Source: Echiichthys vipera (taxonomy: Eukaryota; Chordata; Actinopteri; Perciformes; Trachinidae). Taken from it: a DNA stretch of 64,000 nucleotides. The position numbers were made by a program, and so were the translations under genes. This document shows positions 50,736 through 64,000 of the stretch, in pieces; position 1 is the stretch's first letter; every line of letters starts with the position of its first letter. The notes below the pieces were generated by a model. That model did no database searches. It worked only from the letters and a program-made list of their open reading frames with translations, and was not told the DNA's origin. Location: the NCBI GenBank assembly GCA_963691815.1, contig OY829646.1, positions 24,224,938 to 24,288,937 of the forward strand. The letters are read 5' to 3'.

Positions 50736-53700
50736 GCTTACCTTTGGTATGGTAACCTAATATAAGGATCAAATACAACTGTGTGAAAAAGCTTTAGAAT
50801 AACTTTATTTTGCCTATTGTATTGCAGGGTATGATGAATGTTTGTCCAACTGGCTGACAGTAGTTTTTGTACTGTATTCAAATTTTTGCTACATATTAAG
50901 ACTGAATTTCTGTCAAAGGACAACAATTAGTTCCAGGTCTTATAAGCATATTTCATCAGAATAGTCACTGAGAAACATGATGTGGCAACCTATGGAGACT
51001 GTTGTTTTGCTGATGTCGGTCATGTGTAATTAATCCCAGCTGTGAATGTATTGTTGGGGATTTTGCCCGAAACATCCGTGTGGCATAAAAAGTAAAATGG
51101 GAGTCCTGCTTTTTCAACTTTTGGAGGCACAAAATCTTTAAAAAGAACCCAAATCAAATGGCATGATATCATGTAAATATACAGATTAGATAACAGACTA
51201 AATCTTTTAATCCATAAAGGAAGATAATCTGCTCACTGGCATTATGTGTGAAGTGCAGATCAAATAAGAAATGATTATTGTTAATTTGGGTTTGGGCCGC
51301 AGTGGCACTTGTAGGTAAAATATCACAACATTCTTTTCTACAGCTTTTACATCAAACAGGCTGTAGTATGCTATCAGAATACACGAAAACATGCATTTCA
51401 AGATCAGTGCTTACTCAGGCAGTGAGGGCAATGACAATATGAAATCCTCTTCCCCACTATTTGACATGAATTATCTCAAATGCCTGATCATCTTTACTCA
51501 AGAGAAACACACATGTGATGATTGTGTTTCTACTGCCTGGAAGTATTAATTAATCTATAAGTCACTGAGTTAACGTGTCATTTTTGTCAGCTTTGACAGC
51601 AATACTTTAACAGACTTATCAAATTTACAACAATTTATCCAAATAAATGTGAAACAAAATACATTTCATTCTTGTAATATAATATTAGAATGACAGACAA
51701 TGATTAGAGAAGGTCTCTAAATGAATGTACTGTATATTTGAGCAGACAGATACTGGAGCAGCTTAACGATCTTAGAGTGAAAAAGAAAACAGTTTTCTAA
51801 AATGCCACAAGGGGGCATTTCCAGATACCTCGCTTCTGTGAGCCATGAAAGCAACATTGTAATTCTACTGTAGTATAATTTATTTGTGGTTTAAACATCG
51901 TCCATGAGATGAAAATAAATGTGGTTTATTCAGGCACATTTTTATCATAAAAACAAACAAACACACTCAAACGCATATACAATGAAATAATCAGAAGCTC
52001 TGCTGATTAGGATGCGGGGTCCCTCACTCCTATTCATTTAACCAGTAAGTGGCCCTCACTAGTCCTTCTCTTATCTTTGAACAAAGCCAATCAGCGCGAC
52101 TGGCTGAGCAGTCAAAGCAGAAGCACCTGGCCTTACATGGCTATCTGATTAGAGGAGGTTGCAGGCCAGGTTGAACTAGAACAGATCAGGCCAGGCAGTG
52201 GCAGATCTGGAGCAAAATGAACTAAACCAGGCTAATTCTATTGCACCATGGCCTCCCTTAGAGGCTTAGAGTATCAGGTTCAAATCAAAGCAGTTCTATA
52301 GCACAGGCCAACCTTGTCAACCAGGAGAGAGGACTGCAGTGGAGAAACTATATCTTCACTGATTCAGAACAGCTGATCGGAGTTCTATGAAGGATGCATT
52401 TAATGATTAAGCCGTCATTATCTGTGGTGTCTCCAAGCTCACAAATTGGCTTATAAAAAAGAGCATATTTTGTATCAGCCGAAAATGGCATGAATGTTGT
52501 GAGTGACACAGCAGAGTGAAGCCATTAGTGAGAGTTCTACACACACAGAAATAAAGAGGATTTTGAATTTACTCTGATTTTATCTGTTAGGAAAAGATGT
52601 TTTGCAAATGGCAAGATCCAAACAGGAAGGATCATAAATATACTGCACGTACAGCATGGAGATGCTTAATGTTGCACCTTCATGGCAGTGAAAAATGTAT
52701 AAAAGCACAAAAAAGAATCTTGGTGGGTCTGAACTATGCAACACACACACAACTCTCGTTTAGACATCGGTAGCTACATGTTCAGATGAGGCAATGCACG
52801 GCACAATGTTGTTTAATGCACAGCTGGTTGGCTAAGGTTGATACATTTGGATGCCAACGTGTTTGATAGCTCCAAGCGATCAGGGGTGAACAGAAATCCA
52901 TTATTTACTTGTTTACAAGTTTGACTATGAATGGAAAAACAAAATATGAAAGTCTAATCAGATGATAAACTTTACACTAGAGATTCAAGGTGAGTGACTC
53001 GAAATATAAGCAAACATATCTTACACTGTAGAGAACACCATCCAAAGTTACAACCTGGTGTGGGGTCTGTCTTACATATATTAGTTTTTTTAAAGTATAT
53101 GATGCTACCTGAAAAACAGCAGCTTGGTGTGCAGAATGAATGAATGAACAACTGTGAGGCTGCTTCATGCCAGTTCCATTAGCCTGTTTTTGTTTAGTGT
53201 GGGGAAAATGCAGACCATTTGTGGGCAAAGTGAACATGCAGTGCAGTGTAAGTGTGGGTCTGAGTATTGCAGGTGCAATATGAGCATGCATGGTTTCACT
53301 TTAGCGTGGGGCCAGGACACCAACCACTGATGTCTACAACCACATCATATTTATTATTTTTAAGCTACGTATTAGCTACACTGATTAATTAAGTGCAGCA
53401 GAAAAAACAAATAATGCATTTTTCTTTTTTAACTTTCTCTATTTTTTTGAGTTGTTTCCTTTTCGTGTTCCTTTTTTACTTGAAACCAAGTTCATGTGGA
53501 CTGTCTGAATAACATTTAGTGGATGTTTGGCCTGCAGGTTCCGCAGAGGACACAGGTCTGTGAAGGCGGGTCATCTGGTCAGATTTAACAATTTAATTGA
53601 CAATTGGTTTTAAAATATGTACCACTAAAGCTTCTACTGACATGATAGATGCTTTAAAATGGGTCCTGTTAACCTCATCTTGAGGTCCATGTGTTTAAAT

Positions 53701-54041
53701 CTAGTTTTAAGGCCTTGTTTATTTCAGTTTTGTACTTAAATTTTTGGATATTCCTATGAATGTGAAAATCTAGGCCCAGCTAGTATTATTGCATAAACCT
53801 GTACCTGTTGCACAGAGTGAGAAGAATAAAGATTAATTAGACCAAAGACCATCATATCTAACCCTGGCGTAACGCCCCAAAAAGATATGTATAAATCTTA
53901 CTGTGGATGGATCTCCTCATTAAAGTGTAATTCCATTGTAAAAGCGTCCCATGTTTTTTTTTTTTTAGCATGATAAGAGTTCCTACACATAAAACGAAGC
54001 ACCAACAACATAGGTAGAGAACCCAGAGTTTATAAAAAAGG

Positions 54042-54102
54042 CTGAATGCACTGGAGTTCAGTTCAAGGATAAAAGTATTGAACTGAACTCCAGTGCATTC
54101 AG
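54042..54102. repeat. Perfect 25-bp inverted repeat with 11-nt loop
   Basis: Arms 54042-54066 and 54078-54102 are exact reverse complements. The arm starts ctgaatgcactggagttcag. The loop is ggataaaagta. Confidence 0.95.
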
Positions 54103-54594
54103 TAATCGACTTGTATGGACTGCCTCTCAATATGGATGTAGCCGGCAGCTAAGACTTGTAGCATTGTAAAACAGTCTTATTTTAAATAAACTCCGGGTTT
54201 GCTAACTACGTAAATCAGTGTTAGCCATGTCTAGCTGCTAGTGACTCTCTAGGATTCCTCTATTAATAGGTTATCAACGGGACAACCTGTCTAAATGGCA
54301 TTTTGATATATATTCACGACGAAAAAGACCATGGGAAGCTTTTACGCCGGAGTTACACTTCAACTATTTTGCATACAAAATAGGCTTACAGGAGTTTAAA
54401 AAAACAGCTAGACGTGTAGTTTAAATATTTATCATAACAATTAAACTGATGTTTATAATAAGATACTGCTCAACACAGCAGCTACTTAACTAACACAAAA
54501 GTATCTTAAAATAAATCCTTAAAAATTATAAAATATATAGACAGGACCAGGGAAAATTGTTTTGAAGTAAGAAGCTGAAAGAGGTGTGTGTGTT

Positions 54595-54890
54595 TACAGG
54601 TCTCTTAAAGCCATCCCTTCTGAAAACGCCCAGTCTGCTCTGATTGGTCGTCCTTTCCGGGTCTTGTGCATCTGCACTCTTGGCGTCTCTGCAACGTCAT
54701 TGCAGCGCTGTGGCAGCACTTTCTACCTTTATATAGTATAGTTGTGACATCACAACTGTATAGAAGTCCTGGCGGCTCATTTAAAGACACAGTTTCTGAA
54801 TACGGAGTGTGAGCATTCCTCTGTGGATTGAGTGCTTTGATACTTTCACGGTATTTATGTAGCAGCTTGACCTGTTTTATAATAAAAAAA
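54595..54890 (-). repeat. Dispersed repeat family A, copy 3 (inverted)
   Basis: Reverse complement of the family A blocks: ctgattggtcgtcctttc, ttaaagacacagtttctg, tgtggattgagtgctttg, atactttcacggtattta. Opposite orientation to copies 1 and 2. Confidence 0.75.
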
Positions 54891-54994
54891 GACAAGTAAG
54901 TCTTACTTATTACTGTAACTTTGAACAAGCGGATGAATTACCACTGTTAAAGTCCAGCTCCTGGAGTAACAAAGGCTTACGGCATTCTACATCT

Positions 54995-54998
<4 letters not shown>

Positions 54999-55054
<56 letters not shown>

Positions 55055-55059
55055 GGGGG
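54999..55059. repeat. (TG)20 followed by a run of 22 G
   Basis: A TG microsatellite at 54999-55038 passes directly into an uninterrupted poly-G at 55038-55059. Such G runs can form quadruplexes and are often misassembled. Confidence 0.97.
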
Positions 55060-57000
55060 TATTTCTCATTAAATGTGTCCTAGATACAGCTTCTTTTTGA
55101 TGAATAATAGTTGGTTATGGAGGGAACAGCCAACACACAGGACCACAGCGAAAGTGATATGACTGCTGACAAGACTAAACGTGCACAGACAGGTGTTAAA
55201 AGGTGTTGATGGATGTCCTTGGAGGGGCAGTCGTTCGTCTTCATAGATCCTATTCTTTTGAAGGATTGGTGTCAAAACACTGGCTTCTAATGGATGACTT
55301 GTTCAGACAGGATCACAGATGTATCTTTGACTGGGTTTTCTGCCTGTAAGTGTCGAACTCGCATATGTAAATCTGGCCAACTCAATCTTTATACAGATAT
55401 AGCAGGTATACAGGTTGTTTAAAGAATGTAGACTCAAGGGACTTTTAGATGACATATAGAATAAAATGTGTCATTAATCCATAACATTGCACTCAATAGA
55501 TACATCACTGTGCTGACAAAATAGATTTATTAAGGGAAAATACATGAAATATTGCATTTAAAATAACTGAAATGTAAATATATGCTGGTGATTCTAATTT
55601 CACAAAGTTTCTTAAAACCCAATCTGCAGGAAGGCCTGCTGTAGACACTCCTCTCCTCTCTCCTGTTTGAATTTGGCCAGATTTGTTAAGTCAGCTGCTG
55701 CATTAAAGTCCTGTAGGAAATATTTTATTCCTGAACTGAGCGATGAGGAATGAACTAAAGACGTGATTAAGAAGAGAGGGAAAATGACAGAAGACAGAAA
55801 CCATGACAGCAAGCCACATTGTTCAAGCGTCTGCTTAGCAAACAAACAATTCAAGCTAAGTCTTTTTTATACCACTTCTCTGTGGTAGCTCATCCATTTT
55901 TAACAGTACAGTGATGGTGTCTTGGGATTGTGTGAATATTTTAGAAGGTGAAATCATAGAAATCAGGACCTCCATCTCATGTGATGCAAATGTGTAAATT
56001 GTATGTGATTACTGAAAACAATCACCACAAAATGAATACATAAATAACTTTTTTTCAGTTATTATAATCAAAAGCCAAACCAAATGGTTACTTTTCTAGT
56101 TAATATGATTGGTTTGAAATTGAAAATTAAAAAAATTTGAAAAATTAAATTTCAGGTGTAATTGTAGACATCTCATAAGTTGCTGATATTGTGAATCATG
56201 TGTTAAATGTGAATTTATTACATTTCACGTGAGAAAAGAAAATGTTTTTTTGTTTTGTTTGTTCAACTTAAGTAAAAGTATGCTCAAAGTATCACAGAAG
56301 TTAAATTACAGAAGTATTAGTAACAAAATGTAGGCCTTCTAGGTATCAAGAGTAAAAGTACTGCAGACTGACTCATGTCAATGTTATACTATTATAATAC
56401 TGGATCATTAATATAAATATACTGATAAGCTTTAATGCTGTTATTGGTCAAGGTGGCGCTAATTGTATCTACATCAGATACTTGGCTCAATCTGTAACAA
56501 TTATCATATTTTATATACTACTTGTTATGTTTTGTGAGTAAAATCTTAAAATAAATGAGTAACTACAGCTCTTAAATAAATGCAGTGACGTAAAATGTAC
56601 TGCTACTTTATACTTCCATTACAATTAAGAGGCACATACTTTCACTGCATTCAGGTGTATTTGACAGCCTACAAGTGACTTTACAGCGGCAGATACAAAT
56701 ATAATCAACAAATAAATTATATTATTATATCAATAACACTTCACTACACAGTATAAGAGTTTAATTGCAGGACTTTCACTTGTAACAAAGTATTTCTACA
56801 CTGTAGTATTGCTACCTCTGCTCATGTTAAAGTAGACTACTTCTTGTATGGGTCACGCTACCCAGCAGTATATAAAGTCATTAACATTAGCTCCACCTTT
56901 ACCAGCTGCGTAATGCATCATTCCTCATAATACTTAGTACTTTCAGTTTGGGTATGCTAATTTATTTGTAGCATACTTGTGTTTCTACATTATATTACTG

Positions 57001-57400
57001 CTACTTTGGGTTTAAGCAAGGCAAGTTTATTTGAATAGCACCTTTCAACAACAAGGTAATTCAAAGTGCTATAAAACATTAAAATAATCAGAAATAAACA
57101 TATAAAATGACATTTAGATACAAAAATGACATTCAGATAATTACAAAAAATAAAAACAAACAAATAAAATAATTTAAAATAGAATAAAATAAAGCCAAAA
57201 ATATCAAAGGAATAGAAGTGAAAGTGCAGTATAAGCAGCTAATAAATTGTTTTGTTTACTAAAAGGTAGCAGCCAACAGAAAAGTATCCAGTCTTGATTG
57301 AAAAAGAGCTGAGAGTTGCAGCACACCTGCAGTTTTCTGGAAGTTTGTTCCAATAATGATGTTTAATAAAAATATCTGACTACTTCTTGGGCTTCAGGGC
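57001..57400 (+). repeat. Dispersed teleost repeat just upstream of the CpG-rich block
   Basis: Starts aaggcaagtttatttgaata and includes caattcaaagtgctataaaa-like text, then gagctgagagttgcagcaca, cctgcagttttctggaagtt and tgttccaataatga. These are recognised phrases of an abundant fish repeat. The right boundary is uncertain. Confidence 0.6.
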
Positions 57401-57409
57401 TTTTGGAGC

Positions 57410-58373
57410 TGTAAAATCTGAGCTCCTTCGGGGTGTCCCTGAAGGCGTCAGCTCTCGGGATGTTTTGTACCCTCCCTGTCCGTGCTGCTGCCGCTGCCCG
57501 CTGCCCAGGGCTGGCTGCTGGGCTCGGGATGACGCCACCTCTCGCTCCGCCCCGGCGCAAACTCGCTCTTCGCGTTCATTTCATTCCTCTTCTCATTCCG
57601 AGCATTCTTCGCATCTCTTGTCAGTGCGCGAAGCGATTCACCTACACCTTTCCTGGCTGGCCCAGAAAACACCAGAATAACTTGACATAGTATTAAAAAA
57701 AAAAAAAGAAAATACCCCGTAAAATCCCATTACTAAACAAAAAAGGACATTTTTTATATGAGATATCAATAACGAGGTAAGTTTCGATGGTAGTTGCAGG
57801 TATCCAAACTGGTTGTAGACTTCTGTTCTGTGTGGTTTTTTTTTAGTTGGAATTATTTGACAGTTTATATTACAAATGTCGGCTGATTTAGGTGTTTACT
57901 ATTTCACCCCATGGCTGTGAAGTAACGTTAGATCGTCTTGTTTCCATCGCTGGAGATAGATGGCCGATGATTGCTGGTCGCCGTTTTGCAACAGGGTGCT
58001 CACTTTGAACACTCAACGGTTTTGACATAGCAGCGAAAAATCTTTGACATTTTTCACATTTTTTTGCAAAGAAGCCCGATCATACGCCCCTCTGAAAGCG
58101 CCTCAGAGGCCGTTTCTGTCCTGTGTCAGATCCCACAGAAACTCCCAGACTAGGAAAAAGCAAACAAACACACCGCACGAATAACGAATGTGTTTTTGGA
58201 CAAGATGACGGTTGAAAACGTTGCTGTTTTCCTCCTCTCCGTAGTTGGCAGTTGTTGGGAGATTTCACCGAGGCATTTTCGGACCACCTCGAAGAAGAAA
58301 ACACGGTGGAGCGGAGACTTGTTGCTTCAACACGTTTCGACGGTGCTTTTTAAAAATCGACGTCGAAGTTTTG
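57410..58373 (+). promoter_or_regulatory. CpG-rich promoter block with non-coding first exon, possibly of tead1
   Basis: The only CpG-dense stretch in the gene-poor half of the window (for example cgctccgccccggcgc, cttcgcgttc, tgcgcgaagcg), with purine/pyrimidine-rich GC boxes. It ends at a consensus donor, TTTTGT before gtaagt, at 58374. No long coding frame begins here. By the human order MICAL2-PARVA-TEAD1 and the non-coding first exon of TEAD1, a tead1 promoter is the best guess; parva or an RNA gene is also possible. Confidence 0.4.
57582..57599 (+). promoter_or_regulatory. Paired TEAD-type motifs (CATTCC x2)
   Basis: CATTCC at 57582-57587 and 57594-57599, same orientation, 12 bp apart, within the CpG-rich block. 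CATTCC is the core M-CAT site bound by TEAD factors. Function is inferred only from the motif. Confidence 0.35.
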
Positions 58374-58733
58374 TGTAAGTAAATTATTCTTTTTTTAAAT
58401 TTTTTTTAATTTTTTTAATGTTTGCTACTTTGTTACTGCTCTCAACAACTGTGTGTGTATGTGTGTACGTGCGCTCTCCATGTTGTTACACTGTAACTCT
58501 AACCGGGAGGGGAAGGTTAAAGCTTAAACCCCTTTTTATTGTTTGGTGGATTAAAGCTCCTCTGTTGTGTCCCCTCCCTGAGTAACTTGTGCCCCCAAAA
58601 CTACAACTTTAAGACAAGCAATGTCGCAAATTGCATTTTATTACAGTTTTCGTTACTTCGGTGGTGTAAAAAATAACACCATAATGGCCTCTTTTAAGCT
58701 TTGGTTATCGTCAGGAGGAAAATTAGTTTAAAT

Positions 58734-59068
58734 CAGAGATCTTCAACATTGGGGTCCGGGACCCCCAGGGGGTCCTCGGAGTTACTGCAGGGGTCCGCAA
58801 AATTGTTTGGTAATCTTTCCAACGTTTCCCCCCCAAAAAATATGGCATAAAATATACATTAACATGAATGCAACGTATTATTATATAAAAGAAAAAAGAT
58901 TTAGACAAGTTTGATGATAGTGGCTACCTTGCCTATAAGTCAGTAAGCCTAATACTGCACAACTTTTAATATGCAGCTCAATTTGATCCAATATCTGTAA
59001 TAGGGGGCCCCTGCTTCATCTCTGTTTAAGCTAAGGGGTCCATGGCCTAAATACGTCGAAGACCCCTG
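58734..59068. mobile_element. hAT-type MITE
   Basis: Inverted ends CAGAGATCTTCAAC at left and, on the reverse strand at right, CAGGGGTCTTCGAC. Flanking 8-mers gtttaaat and gcttaaac match at six of eight positions, consistent with an aged 8-bp target duplication. The interior has ggggtccgggacccccag, typical of a common fish hAT MITE. Non-coding. Confidence 0.7.
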
Positions 59069-59166
59069 GCTTAAACTGATTCTTATGCAGCTTTAACTTG
59101 GGGTTTCCGTCATTGTTTTCCTTTTCCTCTACTTTGGGAAATGCCTGCTCAGCTAAAAGTGAACTC

Positions 59167-64000
<4,834 letters not shown>

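Larger units (their letters stand above)
38046..57000. other. Gene-poor interval between mical2 and the CpG-rich block
   Basis: About 19 kb with no supported gene. It holds the repeats and LINE relic listed separately, plus a few weak minus-strand coding-like segments discussed in the findings. I looked for parva exons, expected here from tetrapod gene order, and saw none. Confidence 0.55.

Noticed and set aside
54042..54102. microRNA precursor
   Set aside because: The stem has no bulges, which is atypical for an animal microRNA, and I recognise no seed family. No expression data.
57363..57690. Protein-coding frames in the CpG-rich block
   Set aside because: Open frames on both strands are expected in GC-rich DNA. 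None resembles parvin or the TEAD N terminus.

Overview
This is vertebrate nuclear DNA, almost certainly from a ray-finned (teleost) fish. The evidence is split coding exons with GT-AG introns, an AT-rich background, long GT microsatellites, and many short dispersed elements (hAT-type MITEs, a tRNA-derived SINE, an L2-type reverse transcriptase fragment, repeats of the kind common in percomorph fish). There are no operons, and most long open frames are chance frames.

Layout. (1) Positions 1-3454, minus strand: most of a Dickkopf-3 gene (dkk3). I could join seven coding exons, and the 3' end runs off the left edge. The joined frame gives a signal peptide, an acidic linker and two complete ten-cysteine Dickkopf domains. 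(2) Positions 3455-14733: the region between the divergent dkk3 and mical2 starts, rich in repeats, with a possible non-coding first exon of mical2 near 4.7-4.84 kb. (3) Positions 14734-36386, plus strand: a complete MICAL2 coding region in 21 coding exons that join without a frame break into a protein of about 1108 residues. It contains the FAD monooxygenase domain, a calponin-homology domain, a bipartite nuclear localisation signal, a variable linker, a LIM domain and an unusual hydrophobic C-terminal tail. One intron begins with GC instead of GT. (4) Positions 36387-about 38040: the mical2 3' UTR with candidate poly(A) signals. (5) Positions 38-57 kb: a gene-poor stretch with dispersed repeats, a LINE relic and a perfect hairpin. 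(6) Positions 57.4-58.4 kb: a CpG-rich block ending in a strong splice donor on the plus strand, probably a promoter with a non-coding first exon. By conserved gene order it could belong to tead1 or parva, but this is not proven. (7) Positions 58.4-64 kb: intron-like sequence with a hAT MITE, a second long GT repeat and a stretch that looks like conserved non-coding DNA.

The dkk3 - mical2 divergent pair matches the human 11p15.3 order (DKK3, MICAL2, then PARVA and TEAD1). The two proteins do unrelated jobs: Dkk3 is a secreted Wnt-pathway-related glycoprotein, and Mical2 oxidises actin and affects SRF/MRTF signalling in the nucleus. I found no convincing new biological system. The points most worth checking are the hydrophobic Mical2 tail, the GC-AG intron, the CAG repeat abutting the dkk3 start, the perfect 25-bp hairpin at 54 kb, and the CpG block with paired TEAD-type motifs.
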